From NCBI GenBank assembly GCA_020746875.1, contig JAGTJL010000014.1, positions 1,364,001 to 1,428,000 on the forward strand: a stretch of DNA of 64,000 nt, given 5' to 3'. Positions 11,513 to 23,122 of this stretch are shown piece after piece; the first letter of the stretch is position 1; the number at the start of each line of letters is the position of its first letter. The notes beneath the pieces are model-generated. The model was given only the letters and a program-made list of their open reading frames with translations. It was not told where the DNA came from and made no database searches. The stretch comes from Rhexocercosporidium sp. MPI-PUGE-AT-0058. Taxonomy: Eukaryota; Ascomycota; Leotiomycetes; Helotiales. The position numbers and the translations under genes are program-made.

Positions 11513-13208
11513 TCATATATATTTGTAAGGGTTCATAATACCATTCTAGAATTCACGTAAGCACTTCTACCGGCATTGATATTGGTAGACTTACTGGATC
11601 GTACAAATCCTTGATCTGCTTCATCAGCTTGATCATCGTCTCACTTCGACTATACCCAATGTAATTCTTCTTTGCCAGTCCCAATCCATGCTCAGCACTG
11701 ATGCTGCCGTTTCTCTTGGCAATCCATTCATACACGAAGGGCTCCAGGACCTTTTCAACTCGCTTATCATACCTCCGGACTGCGACATTGAGGTGTAGAT
11801 TCGAGTCGCCCATGTGGCCGTACCCTACAACATCGACGACTGGGTGCTCATCAGTCTCACCCATCAAGCCTGACTCCTCGATCTTCTCTTTGGTCTCTTC
11901 GACCAGAGCATACAACTCATTGATAGGTATCGACAAGTCATACTTGTAGACACCACCCCAATGTCCCAAGCACTCGGGAACACCTTCTCTCCATCCCCAA
12001 AGGGCCCTTACTTGTGTCTCATCTTGCGCAACTACACCGTCAGTTACAATCTCGTTCTCCATTACATACTCGAGGAACTTCTCTAGTTTCTCGTTATCGT
12101 GCTCGGAATTTGAACCACTTGTCTCAATTAAGCAGTAGAAAGGGTGCTCCCCTTCCAGAGGACGCTTATTCTTGGTGACTTTGTGAACAAGATCCTGGGA
12201 ATGACTATCCATAAGTTCGAAGGCGGAGAGAATCTCTGATAGCTGTCCTTTGGCCTCCTTGAAAGCCTCTTGGACCTTCTCGTAAGACTCGAGACCAAAG
12301 AATGCAACGTTGATGGCCTTGGAGCGCTGGGGGCATATTACGGAGACACCGGTGATTATACCGATCGTTCCTTCGCCCCCAATAAATAATTGCTTGAGAT
12401 CATATCCAGTGTTGTTCTTCCGTAACTTAGAGAGATCATCCACAATCGTTCCATCTGGTAGAACTGCCTCGATTCCCAGAACATTTCCGTGAAGACTTCC
12501 GTACCGCAGCAGTCTCAGACCTCCAGCATTTGTTGCAACATTGCCTCCAATATGACAAGAGCCCTTTGCTCCCAGATCCAATGGGAAGATATATCCCTTC
12601 TCCGCGAGGTAGTTGTCCGTAACTTCCAGAATACACCCAGCATCCACAACCAAAGCTCCCGAAACGTCATCAAAGGATCGAATCTGGTTCATCCGGCTCA
12701 TGTTGATAACAATTTCATCGAAAACCGGAACGGATCCTCCCACCAAACCGGAGTTGCCACCCTGTGGTACCACGGCCAGCATATTGTCATTGCAGTATTT
12801 CAGCACTTTGCTTACTTCCTCCGTCGATCCAGGCTTGAGCACCAGCTTCGTGTGTCCCCTATATTTCCGCATCCAGTCTCCATTAAAGGGCTCGATATCC
12901 TCTGCAGCATCTTTTGTTACGCCATCAATAATTGCCGAATCTTTTCCCAATAACTCCTTGAAGAACTTGACATGGTCCGGGGTAAGCTCCGCAAACTTTG
13001 AGTTTCGCTGTATTTCGGGGTATGTTTCGGATGTGAATTTAACAATTTTCGAGGATCCTGTTGTGCCTTTGGATATGCCTTCGGTCTCTTCTGTTGTAGC
13101 TGTACTTTGCCATCGAATCTGGGGTAGAGTTCGTAATTGTCGAGTGGAGCGTGATGGCGCAACTCGAGCTCTGCGTAGAGCAAGAGTGACTCTCGACCGG
13201 CTTGCCAT
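11513..13208 (-). CDS. mitochondrial D-2-hydroxyglutarate dehydrogenase (Dld2-type)
   Basis: FAD-linked oxidase that converts D-2-hydroxyglutarate (and D-lactate) to the keto acid. Exon 1 is 11595-13208. A 49-nt intron (GTAAGT...TAG, 11546-11594) is followed by an 11-codon last exon, 11513-11545, which restores the conserved tail DPNGIMNPYKYI. Reading through the intron would give an unrelated C-terminus. The total is 548 aa. The start at 13208 is the first ATG. Residues 1-40 form an Arg-rich mitochondrial presequence. The FAD-binding domain contains PQGGNSGLVGGSVP and GGNVATNAGG. The C-terminal domain contains GYGHMGDSNLHLNV and SAEHGLG, including the metal-ligand histidines of the family. 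Confidence 0.92.
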
Positions 13209-13526
13209 GTTGAACAAAGTCAATTGAACTCGAAGCCCTGTTGTTGAGTGAAGAGAGGCTTCAAATTGAGCTTCGAGCCGGTTATAGAATAGTGGGGAGT
13301 TAAAGTGAGATCGGCCTCACATCGGCTCTCAGCCTTGCCATTGCAGCCTCATATCCAAGGCCTAAAAGCTGCGCTTCCGCGACTTCGTACGCGGTGCAGC
13401 AGCCTACCAACTCAAACACCCAGCTCTACGAACATTCATCCCATCAGCTTCCCAACACCCTCATTCTGTCTCCCCGATACCCACGAAGCTGCACCTTTGA
13501 TACCCCTTCTCGATCAATCATAAATC

Positions 13527-14537
13527 ATGGCGTCAGGATACGACAGAGCTCTTTCAGGTAAGCTTGAGCTCCCAACTGGCTGTATGTTGACCTCAAGCTA
13601 ACATCAATACAGTCTTCAGGTTAGTTATCAGCCCTGCACAAGCTTTGGGTTACATCCTAATGATACACACAGTCCCGATGGACATGTCTTCCAGGTCGAA
13701 TACGCGCTCGAAGCCGTAAAGAGAGGTACGAATTGGAGCTGAGGGATTGCTAAGCTCGAGCTAAAGGACCTGCAGGAACATGTGCCGTTGGAGTCAAGGG
13801 AGCAGATATTGTTGTATTGGGATGTGAGAAGCGCTCAGCCATGAAACTCCAAGATACCCGCATCACACCTTCGAAGATTGGTCTCGTCGATACCCACGTC
13901 TGTCTTGCCTTCGCTGGACTCAACGCCGATGCCCGAATCCTAGTCGACAAGGCCAGATTAGAAGCTCAATCCCATCGTCTAACTGTTGAGGATCCGGTGA
14001 CGATAGAGTACATCACGAAGTACGTGGCTGGTGTACAGCAGAGATATACCCAGAGTGGTGGCGTTAGACCATTTGGTATCAGCACATTGATTGTTGGTTT
14101 CGACCCCAATGACAAGACCCCGAGACTATACCAGACCGAGCCATCAGGAATCTACTCCGCATGGTAAATTTGACCGTGTAGAATGTTTAGGGATCCACTA
14201 ATTAATCTATAGGAAGGCAAATGCTATCGGCAGATCCAGCAAGACTGTTCGCGAATTCCTAGAGCGAAACCACAAGGATGATATGGATCGGGAGGCTACA
14301 ATCAAGTTGACTATCAAGTCGTTATTGGAGGTTGTGCAGACGGGAGCGAAGAACATTGAGATTGCTATCATGGCACCCGGAAAGCTTCTGGAGATGTTGC
14401 CAGTGGAGGATATTGAGGCTTACGTCAAGAACATTGAGCAGGAGAAGGTTGAGGAGGCTGCTAAGAAGAAGACCACCCGGACACCAGGCTCTGGCAATGC
14501 TGCAATCTTGACGAGACCTGCTGAGGGAAGCAGTTAG
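13527..14537 (+). CDS. pre6: 20S proteasome subunit alpha4 (Pre6/PSMA7)
   Basis: Five exons join in frame: 13527-13557, 13613-13619, 13673-13725, 13776-14163 and 14213-14537, giving 267 aa. Exon 2 is only 7 nt (TCTTCAG) and is needed to make the conserved ALSVFSPDGH. The N-terminal alpha-subunit signature [23 protein letters not shown] is split over three exons. [18 protein letters not shown] and [15 protein letters not shown] match alpha4 rather than other alpha subunits, and [14 protein letters not shown] is also conserved. The tail ends in a Lys/Glu-rich stretch of about 45 residues. It forms part of the outer ring of the proteasome core in nucleus and cytosol. Confidence 0.96.
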
Positions 14538-14794
14538 GAAGGCTATTTTGCTGAGGTTGCACCATCCCATAGAGCCATTGTACAATAGAAAATGAGCGAT
14601 GAAGACTTCTGCCATGAGTGCATTCATCTTTTGTCATTCAAGGTATCTCGCATGTTATCTGCCCCCAAGTCTTTGCAGATCAGTAAATGCCCGACAGGTC
14701 TTGCTTTCCTTCCATTGCCATAAATCATAAACACCGTTCCAAGCCCATGCCGCTAAATCAAACCCCAAATCGCCACCGTCCATTAATTCTCCCT

Positions 14795-15321
14795 CTAACC
14801 CAGCTTATTCGGGGCCTCCTTGACATCGAAGATCGTCCTCAACTCCTCTCCCCGAATGCGCTCATCCTTCAACATCCTATTATCAACTCTCGCATCCTCT
14901 CCCTCAACCTTCAACATCGGCTTTGGCGTGAGCGCTTCCAGGACAAAGTGATTGTCACAGTGCGGGCAGTACTCGTCGCTCTCCTCGAACTCTTGGGCGT
15001 CTTTGCGGAATGCTTTCTTGCATTTCTTGCAGGCGAAGGTCTGGGCATCGCTAGTCAGCAGGAGTGGTGGGAGGAGGGGTAAAATGGGGATTATTTACCA
15101 TTTCAGTTTGTTGGAGCAGAGGGTGGCTTTGGGTTTCTGCGTGGCATTCTGCGCAATCGAACCACTTCCGACCTGGAAAAACTTAGAATCTAGGTATGTT
15201 TGACACGAGAAAGAACCTACAGCATGGAGACCTGATAGAGACCTGGGCATTGAGAATATGTTTGCTACAAAGGATTAGCTTTGGCTCAGGGGAGAAGAGA
15301 ACTTCAGCAGACTTACCACAT
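14795..15321 (-). CDS. hot13: CHY zinc-finger protein, Hot13-like
   Basis: Four exons join in frame: 15317-15321 (only ATGTG), 15221-15264, 15099-15172 and 14795-15040, giving 122 aa. The spliced N-terminus MCKHILNAQVSIRSPCC is the conserved start of fungal CHY zinc-finger proteins. Then come KWFDCAECHAET, FACKKCKKAFRKD and DEYCPHCDNHF, which together supply the Cys/His zinc ligands. In yeast, Hot13 is an intermembrane-space protein that helps recycle Mia40 by removing zinc; the same role here is inferred. The 5-nt first coding exon makes the start easy to miss. The gene ends tail-to-tail with the proteasome gene and is head-to-head with the XPB gene 271 bp away. Confidence 0.85.
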
Positions 15322-15591
15322 GGTTGCAGTCTTTGTTTCTATGTTCGAAGATGTTTAAACCAGGAGGGATTCTCGAGAATGAATTGGAATATTTACTTCT
15401 GGGACTCCCCCTCCAAAAATATTCACGCGACAGTCCGGATCAATCAACGCGGCTTAGCCCCCACTAGCGCGAAAGTCACTCTATCTGTCAGCCTCGCATT
15501 CCATATCAACTTCGCCTCCCGTCTGACTCCTCGAAACTCTGTGTCCATCCTTTCTACACCTCGTGGCATCATCTGCAGGCAGAACGTGAAG

Positions 15592-18151
15592 ATGCCTCCA
15601 AAGAGAAAAGCTACATCTAGTATGGGCTTTTGATTGCTACTTGTCTAACTGTGCTCACTAACAATTTTCTGCAGGTGTCCAGGGCAGCAAGAAGACCGGC
15701 AAAGACTCGGTTTCCTCAACCCCTGGTCCGACCACTCCGCGCAGTATTGGCAGCAGCGACGAGTACTTGTCCTCAGAGACCGAGGAGGAAACGGAGACAG
15801 TGAAGAATGCGAAGTCGAATCTCACGGTTGCGAGATACCAGAAGAAGGGGATCAGCACTGCCCAGGGACGAGACTCTGCTAGCCACCATTTCGATGGAGG
15901 GAACACGGACTTCTCGTACTTGTCGCTGAAGCCGGATCATGACAATCGGCCGTTATGGATTGATCCTCTCAAGGGCCGAATCATTGTTGAGAGTTTCTCT
16001 CCTTTGGCATCCCAAGCCCAGGATTTCCTCACCACGGTCGCGGAACCACAATCTCGACCTCAGTACCTGCACGAATATTCCCTGACGCCACATAGTCTCT
16101 ACGCTGCTGTGTCTGTTGGATTGGAGCCCAAGGATATCATTAATGTGCTCAATCGACTATCAAAGGTGCCCATTCCACAGAGTATCCGGGATTTCATCAC
16201 TGGTTGCACGCACAGCTACGGAAAGGTCAAGCTTGTGTTGAAGAACACCAAGCATTATGTGGAAAGTTCGGATCCGGAGATGTTGCAGCGTCTATTGAAG
16301 GATGAGGTTATTGGGCCGCTCCGAGTTCACGGAGGTGAGGATATTACTACAACTTCTGCCCCCAAGATGGGCGCTCTGGTCATTCCTGGAACAAGGAATG
16401 CTGCTGGTGTGAATCAAACTACGGACCAAACGAAGAAGCCCCAAGACGGAGAGAACACAAACCAGGAAGATATATTTGCTACTCTGAATGAAGACGATGA
16501 CGACGAAGAGGTCGATGCCGTTCATGCATTCGAAATTGCCGATAATGGTGTAGAAACCATTCAGAAGCGTTGCTTGGAACTTGGCCTACCAGTCCTTGAG
16601 GAGTATGATTTTCGAAATGACGATGCAAATGCAACTCTCGATATCGACTTGAAGCCAGCCGCCCAGATCCGAGATTACCAAGAGAAGAGTTTGAGTAAAA
16701 TGTTCGGAAATGGCAGAGCCAAGAGTGGTCTGATCGTTTTGCCTTGTGGTGCTGGCAAGACCTTGGTCGGGATTACTGCTGCCTGCACGATCAAGAAGGG
16801 AGTCATTGTCCTTTGCACCAGTTCCATGTCCGTGGTTCAGTGGAGACAAGAATTTCTGAAATGGTCGAATATCAACCCGAATGATGTTGCTGTCTTCACC
16901 TCAGACAACAAGGATAAGTTCTCAGGCAACACTGGAATCATCGTCACAACATATAACATGGTAGCACAGAAAGGCAAGCGTTCCTACGATTCTCAAAAGA
17001 TGATGGACTTCCTCACCAACAGAGAATGGGGTCTGATGATTCTTGATGAGGTGCATGTTGCGCCGGCTCACATGTTCAGACGGGTGACTTCCATCATCAA
17101 GACTCACTCTAAGTTAGGCTTGACTGCTACACTTCTTCGTGAAGATGATAAGATCAGTGATTTGAATTTTTTGATTGGTCCTAAACTGTACGAGGCAAAC
17201 TGGATGGAGCTGGCTGAACAAGGTCACATTGCGAGAGTGCAATGTGCTGAGGTTTGGTGTCCAATGACCACAGAGTTCTACTCCGAGTACCTTCGGCAGT
17301 CAAGCAAGAACAAGTCTTTGCTCTGGATTATGAATCCCCGAAAGTTCCAGGCTTGCCAGTTCCTCATTGATTATCACGAGAAGCGTGGAGACAAGATCAT
17401 TGTCTTCTCTGATAACGTGTACGCCTTGAAGATGTACGCTCAGAAGCTGAACAAAGTCTTCATTTACGGAGAGACTGGTAATGCAGAGCGCCTCCGTATT
17501 CTAGAAAACTTCCAACACAACGAAAACATTAACACGCTCTTCCTCTCCAAGATTGGCGATACATCTCTGGATCTCCCCGAAGCTACCTGCCTCATTCAAA
17601 TCTCTTCGCATTTCGGTTCTCGTCGTCAAGAAGCTCAACGTCTTGGTCGTATCTTACGAGCCAAGCGTAGGAACGACGAAGGTTTCAACGCCTTCTTCTA
17701 TTCGCTCGTTTCCAAGGATACCCTCGAAATGGTCTACTCCTCCAAACGCCAGGCCTTCCTCGTCGATCAAGGCTACGCATTCAAAGTAATCACCCATCTC
17801 CAAGGCATCGAATCCCTCCCTGAACTCGCGTTCACCACCGCTCTCGAACGCCGCGAACTCCTCCAAAACGTCATGATTCACAACGAGACCGACACTCGCG
17901 GAGACTACGAAGATGGCGACGACCTTTTCCACCTTGTTGACAGCCAAGGCCATCCGAAGAAAGGCAAGAAGAAGGCCGGTGCTCGCAGAACCGCAGGCAC
18001 GCTTAGCGAACTGGCTGGTGGTCAGGATATGGCATATGTGGAGCAGAACAAGATCAAGAATAAGGAGCTGAAGAAGAAGAAGGAGAGTAATCCTTTCTTC
18101 AAGAAAATGCAGAGAGAGCAGGCGAAGAGAAAATTGGCTATGGATGATTAA
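15592..18151 (+). CDS. ssl2: TFIIH DNA helicase XPB/Ssl2 (Rad25)
   Basis: ATP-dependent 3'-5' DNA translocase of TFIIH, used in RNA polymerase II promoter opening and nucleotide excision repair. Exon 1, 15592-15619, encodes nine codons (MPPKRKATS). A 55-nt intron (GTATGG...CAG) follows, then exon 2, 15675-18151, giving 834 aa, close to the usual length. The damage-recognition domain lies in the N-terminal third. Walker [12 protein letters not shown] is at about 365-375 and the DEVH box LDEVHVAP near 466. [12 protein letters not shown] carries the R-E-D motif. [16 protein letters not shown] (motif VI) and a Lys-rich tail follow. All motifs look intact. Confidence 0.97.
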
Positions 18152-18438
18152 GGATCTGCGAGATGAGATCCGGTTAGTGGCGTTCAGGAGGGATAAATTG
18201 CATTAGCGAATTCTGGTGCATGGCGTTTGGGTTATACAGTCAGCTACGTGGTACAGTATTGAAGCAAGAATCTCAGACCTCATGAACACAAAAACTTTCA
18301 TTCATAACCATTAAATGACCATATCTATTTTACTCGAGCCTTCTAATTTTCTAACCTCTCTGTCGTCTAATCTTTTAACAACCCTCAAAACACCTTTCAG
18401 AGATCCTAGAGCAAAACAAAACACGTCGACACTCAGTC

Positions 18439-19114
18439 TCAAACAGTCTCCTCCTCCCCCGAAATAGGCTCCAACTCCCCCTTCCCCCTGAAACTCTCCA
18501 CAATCCTCGCCTGCTCATTCAAAAGAAACCTATCTGTCTGACACCCAATCTTCGCCAGGCCCCTCCACCTCTCGAAAACCTCTCCGTTCCGCTTGTCCCC
18601 GTGCGCGGCCTCTGGATTTTCCCAGTGCCCTTGACTGAAGGCTAGGAGCGTTGTGATGGTTTGCTGGGTGATGTCGTAGACTAGGGAACAGACTGTTCCT
18701 GTTTCTGCGGAGGGGGCATATGAGATTGACTTGTGAAGGATGGATTTAGATTTTGAGGGATGGGGAGGGAATTACCTTCGAGCCAGTTACATTGCCATAT
18801 CTCGCCAGGACGGATGCATTGATAACTCGCTGTTTGGAAATTCGTTCGCCCAGCCATGGGACCGCCGTGGATTTTGTAGACGATGCGGTTAGAGGAGAAG
18901 AACCACCTTTCATTTCATACGAGTCAGTATGGGAGTTAGGGGGCCGGAGATGGAATCAGATGATATGGGAAACGTACATTTCATAACGCCATTTTTCCGG
19001 GTTGCCAGATGCGTCTTGGGCGGCGTAGTCGTAAATTAGGTGGACATCCTTGATGTCTTTGTTGAATTGAGGGATGTCTTTCTCGAGAGTCGTTGCGTGG
19101 GTTGCGCCTCGCAT
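18439..19114 (-). CDS. phenolic acid decarboxylase (PAD family)
   Basis: Three exons join in frame: 18978-19114, 18776-18906 and 18439-18704, with two 71-nt introns, giving 177 aa, normal for the family. DVHLIYDYAAQD, EKWRYEMWFFSSNRIVYKIHGGPMAGR, QCIRPGEIWQCNWLEETGT and GHWENPEAAHGDK are typical of fungal PAD proteins. Bacterial PADs decarboxylate ferulic, p-coumaric and caffeic acid to 4-vinyl phenols without a cofactor. The same reaction is expected here and would suit a plant-associated fungus that detoxifies lignin-derived acids. A decayed second copy of part of exon 2 lies at 19704-19757. Confidence 0.88.
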
Positions 19115-19479
19115 TTTGGAAGATGTTACAGCAAACTGTCCTTAAAATGGAATATGAGTAAGGATATTATGAATGAGGAAAGCTTGAGGTTCGCGGAGTG
19201 AACCTTGACTTTTGATGGAAAGGTGTTGAGTATGAATACAGTATGAGGACCTTGAGAAAGGATTTTAGAGAAAATAAGGAGATATTCGAGATCTCTTATA
19301 CTTATTCTTATCAAACGGAAATGACGGGTTCTGATGGTTCAAAGCATGATGAGGCGGCCCGTAGCGTTTGTTGTATGATGTCGTTGATGTGAGCTAGAAG
19401 ATTAACTTTGGGCTGGAACTCAAAAAGTGGCGGTTTTTCGGGAGGAGGACCTGGCATCTCTTGATAGGTGTAATCTCTG

Positions 19480-19694
19480 CTCTACCTGCCTTTCTGAGGT
19501 ACAAAAAGTTTTTTAATAAGGCTGGAAGATAAGAGATGTCTATAAAAAGCATGATGGGTGCTCTAATGTTGTCGTGTAATATGTTAGCAAACAATGAAAG
19601 TTGGACCAGATTGATTGTACCAGATTGATTGTACCAGATTGATTGTACCCTCACCTAACTTAAAATCATGTCATTTCTGCATCTAGATATCTAC
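19480..19694 (+). repeat. dispersed ~200 bp repeat, copy 1
   Basis: Matches 24836-25030 in the same orientation. The best-conserved blocks are CTCTACCTGCC near the left end, GATGTCTAT.AAAAG in the middle and CATCTAGATATCTAC at the right end. Similarity looks like roughly 70 percent by eye. This copy contains an extra triplication of a 14-bp unit (19605-19646). No coding capacity. It is probably an old non-autonomous element or a segmental duplicate. Confidence 0.7.
19605..19646 (+). repeat. 14-bp tandem repeat, three copies
   Basis: The unit ACCAGATTGATTGT occurs three times in perfect tandem. It sits inside copy 1 of the dispersed repeat and is absent from copy 2, so it is probably a later local expansion. 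Confidence 0.9.
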
Positions 19695-19703
19695 ATGTCC
19701 TTG

Positions 19704-19757
19704 TCATAGCTCGCCAGGACGAACGTATTGATAGCTGGCGGTTTGGAAGTTCGTCCG
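19704..19757 (-). pseudogene. relic of a second phenolic acid decarboxylase
   Basis: The minus strand encodes RTNFQTASYQYVRPGEL, then a stop. This aligns with RTNFQTASYQCIRPGEIW in exon 2 of the intact gene at 18439-19114, also on the minus strand. The Trp codon TGG of the functional copy is TGA here, and Cys is Tyr; both are G-to-A type changes on the coding strand. Only about 54 bp can be aligned, so the rest of the copy is lost or too diverged. Confidence 0.75.
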
Positions 19758-20391
19758 ATCGATTCAGAGCATGCATCGTGACATCAAGGGGTACAGTTGG
19801 GGGTACCAGCTCGTGATTCTAAAATAATGCCTCTGTAACAAGGGTCACCCACGCCAGACAGACACCCTGTGGCTGCGCGAACTCTAAGACAGTGGGAGCT
19901 CTGAGTCAGCGATTCCCAGTTTAGACCTGTCCTGGGATAACTGCGCCTGGACAGGTAGCTGTCTAGGATGTAGCTAGTAAGAACAAAAGCCCCCCAAGAT
20001 AAGTAGCTCAGCCCTGCGAGGCTTGTCCTACCTGCTCTGTCCCATGGCCGATATCCTACAGCACCTTCCCTCCTGTGACTTGACTGGAGAAATTCTGAGA
20101 CCGCGTGGAGGCCAGGCAGAAATTCCTGGATGGGAATTTCACCCACGGTGGCTATCCTAGTAGTGCAGGCAATCTAGGAGATAGGAAGGTGAGTGGTCTC
20201 ACTCTATTTACACTGTTGTTTGCAAGTTCGAAATTATAGGAAAGTACTACAGGCTTCTAGAATTGATGCAAGAAGGAGGGCAGTTTGCAAGGAACTTTCT
20301 GTATTTCTTTGGCGCAAAGCTTACGGGAATTGCCAGGTGAAGAAGATGCTAACTTTGTTTTCTCTCCATATCCCCATCGAAAGTGTAACCA
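19758..20391. other. non-coding island left of the GH71 locus
   Basis: About 630 bp, more GC-rich than the repeat to its left, with no frame I can support. It has no tRNA-like boxes. It could be part of a non-autonomous mobile element, but no terminal repeats or target-site duplication were seen. Confidence 0.3.
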
Positions 20392-23122
20392 TTATGGACA
20401 GTATCCTTCCATTTCGATGAAACGCTTTGCCAGGGATTCTGGTAAGTATTCGGACCCAACCTTGCCCCCTGTTTCCTTGCTTTTGTAATGGCCCTTTATC
20501 CAACAGGGTGTCGAATCTTGCGCGTATCCAGTACCGTGGCGGACATAGATCAAAGGCAGATTCCAGAAACACTTTGAGTATGGATTGCCATTGTTCTCCA
20601 CTGCAACCGTGTCGCTGAAGTCATAGAGGCCACCGTAGTCAGCTTTCGCTTTTTGGCACTCATAAGATCCTCGAAAGATTTGCTGATCGTTGATGCCGTA
20701 CTTTGTATAAAGGATATCGTGGGAGAATGCGGTTCTTCCGAGTGGAACAGAAAGCCACTCGCGTTGGACCCCCTCATTGATTCTATCCGCCCCAGCGCGA
20801 GTAGGTCGCTCTAATGTGTAGCAGTGGGTTGTTCCATCAAGGTCCAATGTATAACCATCATTGACAGCGCAGCTTTCGAGATCAAAAGCATCCACAGTGA
20901 TGTAAATGAGAGACGAGGTCATAAGCCCGCTGATCAGAGACTCCTTGATGTATTTTCTAAGGCTGTCTTGAAATGGTAGATAGTCCGAGATAGGCAAAGC
21001 ATACTTACCATCAGCAAAGAACTTTCCCATCTCGGTTTTGTAGGCCCAATTTTCTTCATTGGTTGGGTTAAAGAAGAGTGCTGACGGCAGAAATTTGCTG
21101 AAATCCCCGGTATTGAAAACGGCATCTCCGGCCTAGACGAGGGCCTTTTGCATACTGAGGAAAGTGTTGACCAATCTGTTATTGAGGAATTTCGCCGTGT
21201 CCTTTACGTAGTCCTCCTCGTCATCTGCTGGGTCGTTTTGCAGCTCCTTGGCGAATCCAACGGCACCACCTATTACGCCAGACACTGCCCCAAAAATAGG
21301 GTTAGGAGCCAGTCCCAGTGCTGAGCTTGCGGTTCCAAACACACCAGCCACGATCGACAGGCCTTTGTCCTCCGTAGGATAAGATTCAACCAGCTCCAGT
21401 GCAAGATCATCAATCAAAGGCTGGATCTCGATGGAGTTGATGAGCGTGCTGGCTAGCAACATCGTGTGAAGCCCGTTGAGAACTGCGTGGTAATTGACAA
21501 ATGCCTTTTGGATGTAGTGATACGCAATTGCAATATCCCATTTCTTGGGACATTCTGCACCACCCACGCAGTTGCCGGTGTCGATAGGATTGTGACAGTT
21601 TATTACTGATAAACCTGAGTAGTTCTTGAGTGTATCATCAATATCTATATCAGAATTTATTAGCAACCCTCGAGAGAATGTAGAAGAATATTCCTTACCC
21701 TTGGGCCCATCTCTCGAAACAATCTGGTCTAGAACGTGACCAGCGGCCGACCTCCTCCATACTGTGTCCGTGGAATTACTACTCCCTTCAACATGAGTGC
21801 ACCAAGCATTAGCAGTCACTTCAGGGGGAGGTGATAGTTCAAAGAAGATGCCTGATGAAGTAAAGCAGGCAGTATTTGGACAGTAACCACTAAGCACGAA
21901 TTTTCATTAGTCATCACACATTTGCTTCGGCCCAAGGAAACGAGAACACGGTTCAAATAGGAAGGGCGTGTAAAGGGGGAGCATTGCCTTACTGTGAACA
22001 TGTGAAGGCACAAAGCCCACCATCGTTGCCTGATTTAGGCCAACCTCTGACATTTACAGTCGCTGGCAATGTGTTTGGAGGACCTTGGGCAGTGCAAGTA
22101 CAAACAGATGGACAAAAGCCAAAATTGCAGGAGAAGTCGCACAGACCAAGGAGATTCCCTGGGCCTGTGCCTTTAACGCAGACTTGTTTCCAGCACACAG
22201 GAAAAGGTCCTTCTTGAGGTGGCAGTGATAGTGGAACCTTGGTGCTCGAGCAAGCGGTAGAAGGGCAGTAGCCACGGTTGCACTGTTACAAAGTTGGTAC
22301 ATCTTGTCAAATTGTCTACAGATAAATTTGCAGCTGTGCAACTATGAGGCATTCTAGGAAAGGTATCTTGCGGCTTGGCTTTTTCGAAGAAAAGAAAGAA
22401 AGAAAAAGGCCGTCTTGCACTGATGACCACTGACTTACTGCGTAACTGCAAAGACCCGAGTAGCTCGTATCTACCGCAGCGATAGGATAGCCGTTGACTT
22501 TAAGAGCAGTGGGCTCCTTGATCTGGTCCCCCATAGCAAGGCAAGTACAAGCCTCTGCCGGGCAGTAGTTATACCGACAACTGAAGCTGCAAAGGCCAGC
22601 CTTCCCACCTACTCCGGTGCCCTCGATACATTTCAAATCGGAAAACTTCTTTGGGGTTGAAACGGCGGAAATCGTGCCACCGATGGCCCCTCCCACCCAA
22701 GGATTCCAATTCTGAATGCTGGATATATTAGCAATTTTGTTTCAGACTTATCAGACAAACGCATAACGATAGCGGGATGACTCTCGTAGGCAGATGAGGA
22801 GAAATCGAAGTAGAAGAGATATTCACGGCTTACCCATTGGCACAAGTCGCTGAGATAGCTTGGCCTGTCATCGAAATCTTGGACCCGGACTTGGACACAG
22901 TCACAACGACGGTGCCGGTTCTACCATTGAACAGGGCACTGCCATGGAACACACCAACATTCCCATATGGTACATTTCTCCAGGTTGCAGCTTGACTCAC
23001 GCCTCCAATCGAAACAGATACTGTTGCAGAGGAGGTGAGAAGTGCAGAGAAGAAGACTTTGTCCTTTAAAACATTGTAAATCGTCTTGCTTGAAATAGTC
23101 TTGCTAATCTTGAGCCAATCAG
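20392..23122 (-). pseudogene. GH71 alpha-1,3-glucanase locus: C-terminal GH71 part, two CBM24 modules and unknown C-terminal domain
   Basis: In coding order (right to left), it first shows the end of a GH71 protein (KVFFSALLTSSATVSVSIGG, then NGRTGTVVVTVSKSG, ANGIQNWNPWVGG after splicing). Next come four Cys-rich half-modules of the pattern GLCSFSC..YCP..C, pairing into two CBM24-type alpha-1,3-glucan-binding modules. Then comes an extension of about 490 codons with a hydrophobic Gly/Ala-rich stretch (SIVAGVFGTASSALG) and many Cys. An in-frame TAG at 21133-21135 splits the extension: coherent protein continues in the same frame for about 247 more codons, to a TAA at 20392. The stop, and the inversion to the right, make this a pseudogene as it stands. 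I do not recognise the extension. Confidence 0.78.

Noticed and set aside
12489..13227. Plus-strand frames opposite the D-2-hydroxyglutarate dehydrogenase gene
   Set aside because: The minus strand encodes a complete conserved enzyme; these are shadows.
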